Origin: Pseudomonas sp. Irchel 3E20
GTDB lineage: Bacteria; Pseudomonadota; Gammaproteobacteria; Pseudomonadales; Pseudomonadaceae
DNA length: 64,000 bases
Assembly: GCF_900187645.1 (NCBI RefSeq)
Contig: NZ_FYEE01000003.1
Span: 122,552 to 186,551, forward strand
Reading direction: 5' to 3'
Within the stretch, counting starts at the first letter, position 1. Each line of letters opens with the position of its first letter. Positions 30,290-40,424 of this stretch are shown here, in pieces. A program made the translations under genes and the position numbers. The notes under the pieces were generated by a model, which was not told the origin of the DNA, ran no database searches, and saw only the letters and a list, made by a program, of their open reading frames with translations.

Positions 30290-31201
30290 ATGAGTGAGTC
30301 TGTGCGCTTGGAAGATAAAGTCGTGATTGTCACCGGTGCCGGCGGTGGCCTGGGGCGGGCCCACGCGCTGCTGTTTGCGCGCCATGGCGCCAAGGTGTTG
30401 GTCAACGACCTTGGCGGTTCGGCCCAGGGCGAAGGCGCCAACGCTTCGGCCGCCGACCGCGTGGTGGCTGAAATCCGCGCCGCCGGCGGCACCGCCGAGG
30501 CCAACCACGACTCCGTCACCGATGGCGAAAAAATCGTGCAGAACGCCCTCGATGCTTTCGGTCGCGTCGATGTGCTGGTCAACAACGCCGGCATCCTGCG
30601 GGACAAAAGCTTCCACAAAATGGACGACAGCGACTGGGACCTGGTGTACCGCGTCCACGTCGAAGGCGCCTACAAGGTGACCCGCGCCGCGTGGCCGCAC
30701 CTGCGCGAGCAAAACTACGGGCGGGTGATTTTCACCGCGTCCACCTCGGGCATCTACGGTAACTTCGGCCAGGCCAACTACGGCATGGCCAAGCTTGGCC
30801 TCTATGGCCTGACCCGCACCCTGGCCATCGAGGGCCGCAAGAACAACATCCTGGTCAACGCCATCGCCCCTACGGGCGGTACGCGCATGACCGAAGGCCT
30901 GATCCCGCCGCAAGTGTTCGAGCAACTCAAGCCGGAACTGGTCAGCCCGCTGGTGGTGTATCTGGGTAGCGAAAACTGCCAGGAAACCAGCGGCCTGTTT
31001 GAGGTTGGCGGCGGCTGGATCGGCAAGGTGCGTTGGGAGCGCAGCCTCGGCGCCGGGTTCGACCCCCGTGCAGGCTTCTCGCCGGAAGATGTCGCCGCCC
31101 ACTGGCAGCAGATCTGCGACTTCGACGGGGCGGCCCACCCCAAGGACAACATCGAAGCCTTGAAGGAAATGATGGCCAACCTGCAAAAGTACGCCCTCTG
31201 A
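30290..31201 (+). CDS. SDR family, MFE-2-like 3-hydroxyacyl-CoA dehydrogenase
   Basis: A 303-residue short-chain dehydrogenase. TGAGGGLGRAHALLFARHGA is the NAD-binding motif, NNAGILRD and the catalytic YGMAKLGLYG follow. The C-terminal extension past 250 residues (PEDVAAHWQQICDFDGAAHP) is shared with the dehydrogenase domain of peroxisomal multifunctional enzyme 2, so a role in oxidation of branched or steroid-like acyl-CoAs is likely. The ORF opens at 30269, but MSESVRLEDK at 30290 fits the family. Confidence 0.85.
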   Translation: MSESVRLEDKVVIVTGAGGGLGRAHALLFARHGAKVLVNDLGGSAQGEGANASAADRVVAEIRAAGGTAEANHDSVTDGEKIVQNALDAFGRVDVLVNNAGILRDKSFHKMDDSDWDLVYRVHVEGAYKVTRAAWPHLREQNYGRVIFTASTSGIYGNFGQANYGMAKLGLYGLTRTLAIEGRKNNILVNAIAPTGGTRMTEGLIPPQVFEQLKPELVSPLVVYLGSENCQETSGLFEVGGGWIGKVRWERSLGAGFDPRAGFSPEDVAAHWQQICDFDGAAHPKDNIEALKEMMANLQKYAL

Positions 31202-31208
31202 CCCGCCC

Positions 31209-31976
31209 TCAAGGCATGTACTTGCTCACCAGCGCCGCCAGGTTGGCGGCGGTTTGCACATCCAGCACGCCGTTGTAGTTCTCGGGCCGAAAGTGCAACT
31301 GGAAGGCCCGCACCAAACGCTGGAAACCCACCTCAGTGGTCGCGGCGCCAACGTCGTAGCCATATTTCTTGAACAGCGCGATCACCTCGGCCCGCGTCGG
31401 CACGCCATTGGCGCTGTAGGTGCTGGCGAAGCGCTCTTGGGTGGCGGGGTCGAACCAGGCCCCGATGCCGCGCAAATACAGCTCATGCCAGGGAAACATC
31501 GGCCCCGGGTCGCTCTTGCGGCCCACGGAGATATCCGAGTGGCCCAGCACATGGGTCGGGCTGATATCCGGGTGGCGTTGCAGGATGTCTTTGGCCAGTT
31601 GGGCGATGGCTTCGACCTGTTGCGGGTGATAGGGCGGGAAGGTGAATTGGCCCTGGTTGTCGCTGGCCTGGTTGACCACCTCGATGCCGATGGAGGTGTC
31701 GTTCAGGTTATTGCGCCCGGCCCAACTGCTGACTCCAGCGTGCCAGGCGCGCTTGTCTTCATCCACCAGGTTGAATATCTGCTGTTCGGTGAAACCGGCC
31801 TGGCGGTAAGTGGGGTCGACAATATTGGGCACCAAGTAATGGGCACTGACATTCGGCCCGGTCAGGGCATTGACCGAGACTGAAAAGTTGGCCGCGGTGT
31901 AGTGCATGATTAAAAAACGTACGCGGCCATTAAAGCCTGTTGTCGAGCGATAACGCGTAGTGTTGATGGGGAACAT
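31209..31976 (-). CDS. N-acetylmuramoyl-L-alanine amidase, AmpDh3-like
   Basis: A 255-residue amidase_2 protein that cuts the amide between muramic acid and the stem peptide. The zinc ligands are His in FLIMHYTAANF, His in THVLGHSDISVGRKS and Asp in SDPGPMFPW. A C-terminal peptidoglycan-binding domain follows (FQRLVRAFQLHFRPENYNG, about 205-250). The whole sequence matches P. aeruginosa AmpDh3 closely, which lacks a signal peptide, as does this one; the P. aeruginosa protein has been reported as type VI secreted. Seven bases separate its stop from the SDR stop (convergent). Confidence 0.88.
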   Translation of the reverse strand: MFPINTTRYRSTTGFNGRVRFLIMHYTAANFSVSVNALTGPNVSAHYLVPNIVDPTYRQAGFTEQQIFNLVDEDKRAWHAGVSSWAGRNNLNDTSIGIEVVNQASDNQGQFTFPPYHPQQVEAIAQLAKDILQRHPDISPTHVLGHSDISVGRKSDPGPMFPWHELYLRGIGAWFDPATQERFASTYSANGVPTRAEVIALFKKYGYDVGAATTEVGFQRLVRAFQLHFRPENYNGVLDVQTAANLAALVSKYMP

Positions 31977-32127
31977 AAAGGTGCCTGAATAAGTGGGGTT
32001 AAACCAAGGCGCATGCCTCGCTAAGTCACTTGAATCAGGCTAGCCGTTCGGGTTTGCGCGGTTGTCGCTGAGGGTTGTAGTTGTTTTCACCCAGTCGCGT
32101 AAGTTTTACGCCAACTTATCCACAGGC

Positions 32128-32310
32128 AAAAAAAAGCCGCTGCATCGGCAGCGGCTAAAGTAAGACGTCAGATCAAGGAGCAACAAATCTACGTCAGTGA
32201 ACACGCAGCGCTAAGTTGAGCCATCAACTTAGATAAAAACGGTCGTTCAATAAGTGCAACTAAACAGCTATTGAACATTTGCTCTTACAGCGGGGATGGC
32301 TGTGAGAGCC
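32128..32310 (-). ncRNA. Structured small RNA candidate with anti-Shine-Dalgarno loop
   Basis: The reverse strand holds five hairpins in series. From the probable 5' end: GCTCTCACAGC / GCTGTAAGAGC (32281-32291 with 32299-32309, 11 pairs with one G-U); GTTCAATA / TATTGAAC (32245-32276); TAAGTTGA / TCAACTTA (32212-32231); a bulged stem at 32164-32195 whose loop carries CTCCTT; and a terminator AGCCGCTG / CAGCGGCT (32135-32156) followed by eight T on that strand. No ORF with support lies on this strand here. The terminator points away from both neighbouring genes, so it must end a transcript started in this gap. No convincing -10/-35 was found. Pseudomonas sRNA families are the natural comparison. 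Confidence 0.55.
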
Positions 32311-32571
32311 CGGTAAGAATAAGAGCTTGCCCCCCGGGGAAACAGCGCGATTGTCGACAAGGACTGTTGCAGTTCAGGTAACAGTGGCCGCTGGCCCTGA
32401 ATCCACGCCCCTGATGCCCCGCTATCCATCCCGTGCATGGCGTGCGCAAGCCTGGGCTAGAGGGGGGTGTCATCCTTTAGAGGTACAGCGTGAATACCTC
32501 CTTGGTGCGCTTATCGCTGCGTAGTGCCGGCAGTAGGGTGAGGCCTTCTGTTCACTCACCGGGGAAGACGC
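32311..32571. other. Upstream region of the DUF1302 gene, no gene recognised
   Basis: GC-rich and without a credible ORF or a clear promoter. It must hold the promoter of the DUF1302-DUF1329 operon and of the RNA on the other strand. GGGGAAG just before 32572 serves as the ribosome-binding site. Confidence 0.5.
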
Positions 32572-34365
32572 ATGACAAAAACAACAATGCGCGCCATCTT
32601 CACGCCGCAGGCGCTCGCCGCGGCGGTGGCTATGGGCTGCTGTGCCCAGGCGCAAGCGGTTTCATTCAACATTGGCGAAATCGAGGGGCAATTCGACTCC
32701 TCCCTCTCGGTCGGCGCCAGTTGGGGCATGCGCAGTGCCGACAAGGATTTGGTCGGGGTGTCCAACGGCGGCACGGGCCAGGCGTCCACCGGTGATGACG
32801 GGCGCTTGAACTTCAAGAAGGGCGAGACCTTCTCGAAAATCTTCAAGGGCCTGCACGACCTCGAACTCAAGTACGGCGATACCGGCGTGTTCGTGCGCGG
32901 CAAGTATTGGTACGACTTCGAGCTCAAGGACGAAGACCGCGAGTTCAAGCAGATTAGCGACCACAACCGCAAGGAAGGCTCCAAGTCGTCCGGCGCGCAG
33001 ATCCTCGACGCCTTCGTCTACCACAACTATTCCATCGCCAACCTGCCGGGCACCGTGCGCGCAGGCAAGCAAGTGGTCAGTTGGGGCGAGAGCACCTTTA
33101 TCGGTAACTCCATCAACAGCATCAACCCGGTGGACGTTTCGGCCTTCCGCCGCCCCGGCGCGGAAATCAAGGAAGGCCTGGTCCCGGTGAACATGCTGTT
33201 CGCCTCCCAGGGCCTGACCGACCAACTCACCATCGAGGGCTTCTACCAACTGGAGTGGGACCAGACGGTGGTGGACAACTGTGGCACCTACTTCGGCGTG
33301 GACGTGGTGCAGGACGGTTGCACCACCGGTTACACCGTCGGCAGCCCGGCGATTGCGCCGTTTCGGCCCTTGGCGGCGGCGTTCGGCCAGGACATCAATG
33401 TCACCTCCGAAGGCGTGGTCATCGGCCGCACGGGCGACCGCGATGCCCGCGATTCCGGGCAGTGGGGCACGGCCCTGCGTTGGCTGGGGGACGACACCGA
33501 GTACGGTCTGTATTTCATGAACTACCACAGCCGCACCCCGACCGTGGGCACCACCACCGCCAGCGCTTCCACCGTGGCCGCGCTGCCGGGCATGCTGCGC
33601 ATCGCCGAGCAGTTGGCACCGGGCAGCAGCGCGGGCCTGGCGCAAAGCGTGATGCTGGGCCGGGGCAAGTATTACCTCGAATACCCCGAAGACATCCGCC
33701 TCTACGGCGCCAGTTTCTCCACGACCCTGCGCACCGGCACCGCGTGGACCGGCGAAATCAGCTACCGCCCCAACGCCCCCGTGCAGGTCAACACCAACGA
33801 CCTGACCCTGGCCCTGCTCAACCCGCTCACCGGTGGCGCCACCTCGCCGCTGGCCACTTCGCTGGGCGCCGACAACACAGGCTATCGGCGCAAGGAAGTC
33901 ACCCAAATCCAAAGCACCATGACCCAATTCTTCGACCAAGTGCTGGGCGCCGATCGCCTGACCCTGGTGGGCGAGGCGGCGGTGGTGCGGGTCGGGGGCC
34001 TGGAATCGCGGGACAAGATCCGCTACGGCCGCGACTCGGTCTACGGCCAGTACGGCTATGGCGGCGACACCGAAGGCTTCGTCACGGCCACCTCCTGGGG
34101 TTACCGCGCCCGGGCGATCCTGGACTACAACAACCTGGTGGCGGGCATCAACTTCAAGCCCAACCTGTCCTGGTCCCATGACGTCAAGGGTTACGGCCCC
34201 AACGGCCTGTTCAACGAAGGCGCCAAAGCGGTCAGCCTCGGCGTCGATGCCGACTACCGCAACACCTACACCGCCAGCCTGAGCTACACCGACTTCTTCG
34301 GCGGCGACTACAACACCCTGACTGACCGCGATTTCCTGGCCTTGAGCTTTGGCGTGAACTTCTGA
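32572..34365 (+). CDS. DUF1302 outer-membrane protein
   Basis: A 597-residue exported protein. The signal peptide runs to about residue 28 (ALAAAVAMGCCAQAQA, then VSFNIGEIEG). The rest is rich in alternating beta-strand pattern with aromatic ends and finishes FLALSFGVNF, with a terminal Phe as in outer-membrane barrels. This is the DUF1302 family, which almost always precedes a DUF1329 gene, as here (24-base gap). Proposed roles involve export of hydrophobic compounds or lipids, but none is firmly established. Confidence 0.87.
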   Translation: MTKTTMRAIFTPQALAAAVAMGCCAQAQAVSFNIGEIEGQFDSSLSVGASWGMRSADKDLVGVSNGGTGQASTGDDGRLNFKKGETFSKIFKGLHDLELKYGDTGVFVRGKYWYDFELKDEDREFKQISDHNRKEGSKSSGAQILDAFVYHNYSIANLPGTVRAGKQVVSWGESTFIGNSINSINPVDVSAFRRPGAEIKEGLVPVNMLFASQGLTDQLTIEGFYQLEWDQTVVDNCGTYFGVDVVQDGCTTGYTVGSPAIAPFRPLAAAFGQDINVTSEGVVIGRTGDRDARDSGQWGTALRWLGDDTEYGLYFMNYHSRTPTVGTTTASASTVAALPGMLRIAEQLAPGSSAGLAQSVMLGRGKYYLEYPEDIRLYGASFSTTLRTGTAWTGEISYRPNAPVQVNTNDLTLALLNPLTGGATSPLATSLGADNTGYRRKEVTQIQSTMTQFFDQVLGADRLTLVGEAAVVRVGGLESRDKIRYGRDSVYGQYGYGGDTEGFVTATSWGYRARAILDYNNLVAGINFKPNLSWSHDVKGYGPNGLFNEGAKAVSLGVDADYRNTYTASLSYTDFFGGDYNTLTDRDFLALSFGVNF

Positions 34366-34389
34366 TTCGGCACAAGAGGAACAACTTTT

Positions 34390-35757
34390 ATGCGCAAGAT
34401 GATTCTGCAATGCAGCGCCCTGGCCCTGAGCTTGCTGGCCCTGAACGTGATGGCCCAGGTATCGCCCGAAGAGGCCGCCAAATTGGGCACCAGCCTGACC
34501 CCGGTAGGCGCCGAGAAGGCCGGCAACGCCGATGGCTCGATCCCGGCCTGGACCGGCGGCATCGGCAAGAACGCCGGCGCCGAAGACAGCAAGGGCTTTT
34601 TGGCCGATCCCTTCGCCGATGAAAAACCGCTGTTCACCATCACCGCGGCCACGGTGGACAAGTACAAGGACAAACTCTCCGACGGCCAGGTGGCGATGTT
34701 CAAGCGCTACCCCGAAACCTACAAAATCCCGGTGTACAAAACCCACCGCACCGTGAGCCTGCCCGACGAGGTCTACGAAGCGGCCAAGCGCAGCGCGCTG
34801 AACGTGACCACCATCAACGACGGCAATGGCCTGGCCAACTTCACCGGCAACCGCTACTACGCTTTCCCGCTGCCCAAGAACGGCGTCGAAGTGCTGTGGA
34901 ACCACATCACCCGCTACCACGGCGGTAACGTCAAACGCATCATCACCCAGGCCACGCCGCAGACGAACGGCAGCTACACACCGATCCGTTTTGAAGAAGA
35001 AATCGCCGTGCCCAACCTGATCCCCGACATGGACCCGGCCAAGGCCGCCAACGTGTTGACCTTCTTCAAACAATCGGTGACCGCCCCGGCGCGCCTGGCC
35101 GGTAACGTGCTGCTGGTGCACGAAACCCTCGACCAGGTGAAAGAACCGCGCCTGGCGTGGATCTACAACGCCGGCCAGCGCCGCGTGCGCCGCGCCCCGC
35201 AAGTGGCCTACGACGGCCCGGGCACCGCCGCCGATGGCCTGCGCACTTCGGATAACTTCGACCTGTTCTCCGGCGCCCCCGACCGTTACGACTGGAAACT
35301 GATCGGCAAAAAAGAGATGTACATCCCCTACAACAGCTACAAGCTCGACTCGCCGACCCTCAAGTACGACGACGTCATCAAGGCTGGGCACATCAACCAG
35401 GACCTGACCCGCTACGAACTGCACCGGGTGTGGGAAGTGGTCGGCACGGTCAAGCCCAGCGAGCGCCACATTTACGCCAAGCGCCACATGTACATCGACG
35501 AAGACAGCTGGCAGGCCGCGCTGGTCGATCACTATGACGGCCGCGGGCAACTGTGGCGGGTGGCCGAAGGGCATGCGCAGTTCTACTACAATCACCAAGC
35601 CCCGGCCTACACCCTGGAAACCCTCTACGACCTGATCGCCGGCCGTTACATCGCCCTGGGCATGAAGAACGAGGAAAAACACAGCTTGATCTTCGGCTTC
35701 AAGGCCCAAGCCGCCGACTACACTCCCTCGGCCCTGCGCAGCAGCGGGGTGCGCTGA
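34390..35757 (+). CDS. DUF1329 periplasmic protein
   Basis: A 455-residue exported protein with a signal peptide (MRKMILQCSALALSLLALNVMA, cleavage near residue 22). The fold resembles LolA/LolB-type lipoprotein carriers in the DUF1329 family. Conserved blocks are SIPAWTGGI, YAFPLPKNGVEVLWNHITRY and YKIPVYKTHRTVSLP. It always pairs with DUF1302 and is probably the periplasmic partner of the same export function. AAGAGGAAC gives its ribosome-binding site. Confidence 0.87.
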   Translation: MRKMILQCSALALSLLALNVMAQVSPEEAAKLGTSLTPVGAEKAGNADGSIPAWTGGIGKNAGAEDSKGFLADPFADEKPLFTITAATVDKYKDKLSDGQVAMFKRYPETYKIPVYKTHRTVSLPDEVYEAAKRSALNVTTINDGNGLANFTGNRYYAFPLPKNGVEVLWNHITRYHGGNVKRIITQATPQTNGSYTPIRFEEEIAVPNLIPDMDPAKAANVLTFFKQSVTAPARLAGNVLLVHETLDQVKEPRLAWIYNAGQRRVRRAPQVAYDGPGTAADGLRTSDNFDLFSGAPDRYDWKLIGKKEMYIPYNSYKLDSPTLKYDDVIKAGHINQDLTRYELHRVWEVVGTVKPSERHIYAKRHMYIDEDSWQAALVDHYDGRGQLWRVAEGHAQFYYNHQAPAYTLETLYDLIAGRYIALGMKNEEKHSLIFGFKAQAADYTPSALRSSGVR

Positions 35758-35771
35758 CCGCTTGCCACGCT

Positions 35772-35808
35772 CCTTGTGGGGGCGGGCTTGCCCGGCCCGC
35801 TCCCACAG
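35772..35808. repeat. REP element after the DUF1329 gene
   Basis: GTGGGGGCGGGCTTGCCC then GGCCCGCTCCCAC, the same palindromic core as at 5.59 kb and 57 kb. Confidence 0.75.
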
Positions 35809-35999
35809 ATCAACGCCAACCTGTCAGGTTCTTCCTGTGTTCAGGGGGGAATGGATCGGCACTCATCGCAGGGCTTTTCTGAATCTGCCCCTCACCTCTG
35901 TAAACCTCCACGGCTTGATTAGGCTCAAGGCCCACGGAGTGCCTGCAAGTGCGTTATCGACGGGATACCACCAGGCCCCCGTCATCAGGAATCCGAGCC

Positions 36000-37526
36000 A
36001 TGACTCATCACCTAACGACAACGACCAAACATCACTTGCGCGCAAGCTGGATTGCCACGGTGCTTAACCTTGACTGGCCATCCAAGCAGTCGCTGGCCAT
36101 CAGCAACGAGGCCGAGCGCGTGGCCCTGCAACAACGCGAACTGACCGCCATGCTCGACGAAGCCGTGAGCCTGCGGATGAACGCGGTGTTCTTCCAAGTC
36201 CGGCCCTGTGCCGATGCCTTTTACCGCTCCACCCTCGTACCCTGGTCACGCTACCTGACCGGCACCCTGGGCCAGGACCCGGGGTTCGATCCGCTGGCGT
36301 TCGTCATCGAGCAGGCCCATCGGCGCAACCTGGAGCTGCATGCCTGGTTCAACCCTTACCGCGTCTCGATGGATCGTTCGCCCGCCACGGTCGAACAACT
36401 GAACCGCGTGGCACCGGGGCGCCCCGCCAGCGTGTACCAGGCTCAGCCGCAATGGATCGCCAGCGCCTCCGATCGCTTCGTGATCGACCCCGGCATCCCC
36501 CAGGCGCGAAGCGCGATCGTCGAGGCCGTGATGGAGGTGGCGCGCAACTACGACATCGATGGCGTGCACTTCGATGACTACTTCTATTACGAGTCCGCCG
36601 CCTCGCCACTAGACGACAGCGCCACCTTCGCCCGTTACGGCCAGGACTTTGCCGACAAGGGCGACTGGCGCCGCGACAACACCTATCAACTTATCCGCGA
36701 ACTGTCGGCCGCCCTGCGCGAATTTGACCCAGGGATAAAGTTCGGCGTCAGCCCTGCCGGGGTCTGGCGTAACCAAAGCGTCGATCCCCTGGGCTCGGCT
36801 ACCCGCCACGGCGCCCCCAATTACGACGTGGGGTTTGCCGACACCCGGCGCTGGGTTCACGAAGAACTGCTGGACTACATCCTGCCCCAGGTCTACTGGA
36901 CCTTTGACCTGGAGGTGGCGCCCTTCGAGGTGGTGGCCAAGTGGTGGGCCGACACGGTACACGGGCGCAATGTGCACTTGTACATCGGTGAGGCCCTCTA
37001 CAAAGTCGGGGTCGCCAGTGCCCGGGAACCGGGTTGGGCAGAGGACGAGGGCATCACGCAAATCAGTCGGCAATTGACCTGGAACACCGACAACCCGCAG
37101 GTAAGCGGCAGCGTGCTGTTTCGCCACCTGTCGCTACGTGCACCCCAGGCTGCCCGGGCCGTCGCGGCGATCCGCGCGCAAGTGTGGCAACACCCGGCAT
37201 TGATCCCGGCCATGGCCTGGAAGACAGGTCGCGCACCTCAACCCCCGGTGGCCGTGCGGCGCGAGGAGACGGCGGCGGGCACTCAATTGCAGTGGCAGGA
37301 CCACCCGGCCAACACGCCCGGCCAGACCCGTTACTACGCCGTGTACCGCAGTGCGCCGGGCAAAGCGCTGGACACCACGCGCGCCGATTGCCTGGTGGCG
37401 ACGGTGCGCTGTGAAAGCGCCAGCGCTCACTGGACCGACGCCAACCCTGACGCGGGCGCTGTGACCTACGGTGTCACGGCGCTGGATCGCGGGCATTTCG
37501 AGAGCGCGGCGACATTGGCCTGGTAA
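36000..37526 (+). CDS. Glycosyl-hydrolase-like protein of the DUF187/YddW family
   Basis: A 508-residue TIM-barrel protein of the GHL10 (YddW) type. MLDEAVSLRMNAVFFQVRP, the motif LHAWFNPYRVS, DGVHFDDYFYY and the later FGVSPAGVWRNQ are typical and include the likely acidic catalytic residues. A fibronectin-like C-terminal part (about 420-505) is probable. Relatives are lipoproteins acting on peptidoglycan-related glycans, but this one has no signal peptide from either in-frame start (35949 or 36000), so its location is unclear. It separates the DUF1329 gene from the LuxR gene. Confidence 0.82.
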   Translation: MTHHLTTTTKHHLRASWIATVLNLDWPSKQSLAISNEAERVALQQRELTAMLDEAVSLRMNAVFFQVRPCADAFYRSTLVPWSRYLTGTLGQDPGFDPLAFVIEQAHRRNLELHAWFNPYRVSMDRSPATVEQLNRVAPGRPASVYQAQPQWIASASDRFVIDPGIPQARSAIVEAVMEVARNYDIDGVHFDDYFYYESAASPLDDSATFARYGQDFADKGDWRRDNTYQLIRELSAALREFDPGIKFGVSPAGVWRNQSVDPLGSATRHGAPNYDVGFADTRRWVHEELLDYILPQVYWTFDLEVAPFEVVAKWWADTVHGRNVHLYIGEALYKVGVASAREPGWAEDEGITQISRQLTWNTDNPQVSGSVLFRHLSLRAPQAARAVAAIRAQVWQHPALIPAMAWKTGRAPQPPVAVRREETAAGTQLQWQDHPANTPGQTRYYAVYRSAPGKALDTTRADCLVATVRCESASAHWTDANPDAGAVTYGVTALDRGHFESAATLAW

Positions 37527-37657
37527 GTGCGGCCGCGGCACCGTGGCGGCTCGGTTTTTTATGGTGGCCAATCAGCGTGCTGAATAGCTCTCAACAAGCG
37601 CCTTGCAGAGGGCTAGGGTGGAGGCACGCTGGATAAAAATAAAAAAGGCCCGCCGCA

Positions 37658-40207
37658 ATGACCGCCATGAGCCTGTGTCTGGACCGCCCTGGGTTCCTGC
37701 CCCGCTTGTCGTCCCATCACCTGTCGCGCCAGCGCCTGAGTGCGCCCTTGATGGCTTCGCCTGCGCGCGTGCGCCTGCTGTGTGCGCCAGCGGGCAGCGG
37801 CAAGAGCGCCTTGATGGCCGAGTGCTTGCTCCAGGCCCCGGCGGACTGCCAGGTGTACTGGCTGCCCTTGGCCGGCGCGCTGAAAACCGCCGAACAACTG
37901 TGCGCCGCCCTGGCCCAGGCGCTGGGCCTGGGGGCGGTCGACGAACCCAGCCTGCTGGCCCACTTGGCGCGGTTGCAGGCGCCCACCTGGCTGTTTTTGG
38001 ATGACTACTGCCGGGTGCCGGCCCCGGAACTGGACGGCTTGCTCGACCGCTTGCTGGTGGTCAGCAGCCCCGCGCTGATCTGGTGGCTCAACGGGCGCCG
38101 CCGCCCGCAATGCAACTGGCCGCGCCTGCTGCTCGACGATGAACTGCTCGAATGCGATGGCCATGGGCTGCTGTTCAACGCCGACGAAATCCGCCAGCTG
38201 ATCCACAATCTGCCCCAGCCCTATTGCACGCAAACCCCGGAGCGCATCTTCCAGGGCAGCGGCGGTTGGTGCGCCGGGGTGCGCATCGCCTTGCTGGAAA
38301 CCAAGGACTGGGCCGTCGCCGACCGCGAACCCGGGCCGTCGGACACCTTGCTCGATTACCTGGAACATGAACTGTTCAGTTGCCTGTCGCCGGAACAAGC
38401 CGAGGCATGGCGCGTGCTCGCCCACCTGCCGCGCTTCAACGCGCCTTTGTGCGAGCACCTGTTCGGCGCAGGGGAGGGCGCGCAGTGGCTGCGTTCGTTG
38501 CAGGCCCTGGGTTGCTTTATCGAACCCTGGGACGACAGCGGCGAATGGCTCCAGGTGTTCGAGCCCCTGGCGCAGCTGATCCGCCGCCAGCAATGGCCGG
38601 TGGGGCGTTCGTGGCACCGGCGCGCCTGCCAATGGTTCACCGCCGAGCAAGACTGGCAAGCGGCGTTCGAGCAGGCCTTGCTCGCCCAAGAGTACGAAGT
38701 GGCGGTAAGCCTGTTGCAGCATTTCGATTTCGAACACGTGTTCCAGCAGCACAACGTGGTGCTGCTGTTGCGCCTGCACGAGCAGCAGGGCGAAGAACTG
38801 ATGCTCGGCAGCCCGCAACTGGTGGGCTTGTTGACCGCCGCACTGTTGTTCGCCGGGCGCTTTGAACAAGCGGCGGCATGTATCGAGCAAATGGCCCGGT
38901 TCGCCCCGCAGCCTTGCGCCGCGCAGCAAAAACTCTTGCTGGCGCGCTGGGAAGCGCAACAGGGTTGGCTGCTGCACTTGCAAGGGCGCCTGGAACCGGC
39001 CCGCGAACATTTCCAGGAAGCCCTGGCCGCGCTGCCCGCCTCAGCCTGGACCGCCCGTTTGCTGTGCCTGTGCGGTTTGACCCAACAGGCGTTGCTCAAA
39101 GGTGAGCTGGACGTCGCCCAAGCCATCAACCGCGAGGCCCTGTGCCTGGCGCGGGCCCAGGGCTCGTTGCTGTTCGAGGCGCTGCTGGAGCTGGACCACG
39201 CACAGTTACTGGAGCAGCGCGGCGCCGCCCATCGCGCCGAAAGCCTGCTGTGCGGCGTGCACGACTTGGTCAGCCAGCATGTGCCCTGCGCCACCCCGTT
39301 GCTGGGGCGCATCGCCCTGCGGCGCGGGCGCCTGGCCTTGAGCCAGGGCCAGGGTGAATTGGCCCAGGTGTTTTTTCAGGCCGGCCTGCAAGCCTGCCTG
39401 CCGAGCCAGGACAAACGGGCGCTGTACGGCTTTTTGGGCCAGGCCCTGCTGGCCGTCAACCAGGGCGACTATGCCCACGGCTTTGTGCGCCTACGCGACG
39501 CCGAACGCTTGATGCAGCAACGGCAGATCCCCGACACCGTGTACCGTGGCGTGCTACTGCAAATCAGCAGCCAGTTCTGGCTACAGCAGGGCCGCCCCGA
39601 ACTGGCTCACGAAGCCCTTACCCGGCTGTTGCGCCATTACCGTGGGCCGGGAGCCTTGCAGGCGCCACCGGCAAGCGTCGAATTGATCCCGCGCATCGAG
39701 TACCTGCTGATCCTCGCCGACGTGCACTTGAATCAAGCCCGCCAGCCGCTGGAGCAACTGGCCGCGCTGCTGGAAAGCGCCCGCCGCCAGGGCCGCCATG
39801 GCCTGGAGGCCGAGTTGCTGCTGGCCCGTGGCGAGGTGGCGTTCTTGCGCGGCGAAACGGCGTTGGCCCGCGAGGCCCTTGAAAGCGGCCTGAGCCTGGT
39901 GCAGCGGTGCAACCTGCAACAGGCCTTGCAGGAACTGCGCCTGCGCCAGCCGCACCTGCTGCATGGCCTGGGCCTGGAAGGCTCGCCGATCGTGGCCACG
40001 GCGGGCAACGAAAGCCCCCTCAGCCTGCGAGAACTGGAAGTGCTCAAGTTGATCGCCCAGGGCAGCTCCAACCAGCAGATCGCCGAGCAGCTGTTCATTT
40101 CCCTGCACACGGTCAAGACCCACGCCCGGCGCATCCACAGCAAATTGGGGGTGGAACGCCGCACACAAGCGGTGGCCAAGGCCAAAGTATTGGGGCTAAT
40201 GGTGTGA
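37658..40207 (+). CDS. LuxR-family regulator, MalT type
   Basis: A large (849-residue) ATP-binding regulator. The P-loop is [14 protein letters not shown] (about residues 40-55), the middle is a repeat-rich sensor part resembling MalT's TPR-like superhelix, and the C-terminal LuxR HTH is [20 protein letters not shown] with [18 protein letters not shown]. MalT-type regulators oligomerise on ATP and an inducer. In Pseudomonas such genes lie next to DUF1302/DUF1329 pairs (as PA3921-PA3923), so this is the likely regulator of the upstream operon. Inducer unknown. Confidence 0.88.
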   Translation: MTAMSLCLDRPGFLPRLSSHHLSRQRLSAPLMASPARVRLLCAPAGSGKSALMAECLLQAPADCQVYWLPLAGALKTAEQLCAALAQALGLGAVDEPSLLAHLARLQAPTWLFLDDYCRVPAPELDGLLDRLLVVSSPALIWWLNGRRRPQCNWPRLLLDDELLECDGHGLLFNADEIRQLIHNLPQPYCTQTPERIFQGSGGWCAGVRIALLETKDWAVADREPGPSDTLLDYLEHELFSCLSPEQAEAWRVLAHLPRFNAPLCEHLFGAGEGAQWLRSLQALGCFIEPWDDSGEWLQVFEPLAQLIRRQQWPVGRSWHRRACQWFTAEQDWQAAFEQALLAQEYEVAVSLLQHFDFEHVFQQHNVVLLLRLHEQQGEELMLGSPQLVGLLTAALLFAGRFEQAAACIEQMARFAPQPCAAQQKLLLARWEAQQGWLLHLQGRLEPAREHFQEALAALPASAWTARLLCLCGLTQQALLKGELDVAQAINREALCLARAQGSLLFEALLELDHAQLLEQRGAAHRAESLLCGVHDLVSQHVPCATPLLGRIALRRGRLALSQGQGELAQVFFQAGLQACLPSQDKRALYGFLGQALLAVNQGDYAHGFVRLRDAERLMQQRQIPDTVYRGVLLQISSQFWLQQGRPELAHEALTRLLRHYRGPGALQAPPASVELIPRIEYLLILADVHLNQARQPLEQLAALLESARRQGRHGLEAELLLARGEVAFLRGETALAREALESGLSLVQRCNLQQALQELRLRQPHLLHGLGLEGSPIVATAGNESPLSLRELEVLKLIAQGSSNQQIAEQLFISLHTVKTHARRIHSKLGVERRTQAVAKAKVLGLMV

Positions 40208-40424
40208 GTTCAGGGTGATTATTGAGTGAGTGTTGTAGGCTTTTTGTTGGTTGGTGCAACGTAATGAAGCCTATGTTTGTCGGATAAATAGAATGCGCTT
40301 CCCAATCGCTTTTGAAGTCACATTGATTAACATTTGCGTATGTGGCGACCGCGATTCAATGGCTATAACTAGTTCTGTACCTGCGCTGGATGCCGGGTAC
40401 TTAAACTAACCAAAGGAACTGGTA
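40208..40424. promoter_or_regulatory. AT-richer region upstream of the two-paralogue locus
   Basis: No gene. A TATAAC hexamer (-10 candidate, about 40363-40368) lies about 57 bases before the ATG of the first paralogue; the matching -35 is weak, and the CTATAAC context would also suit sigma-S. AAAGGAA is the ribosome-binding site. Confidence 0.45.

Noticed and set aside
32662..35709. A 1015-codon open frame on the reverse strand
   Set aside because: It mirrors the DUF1302 and DUF1329 genes and the forward frames have family matches. High third-position GC produces long antisense frames.
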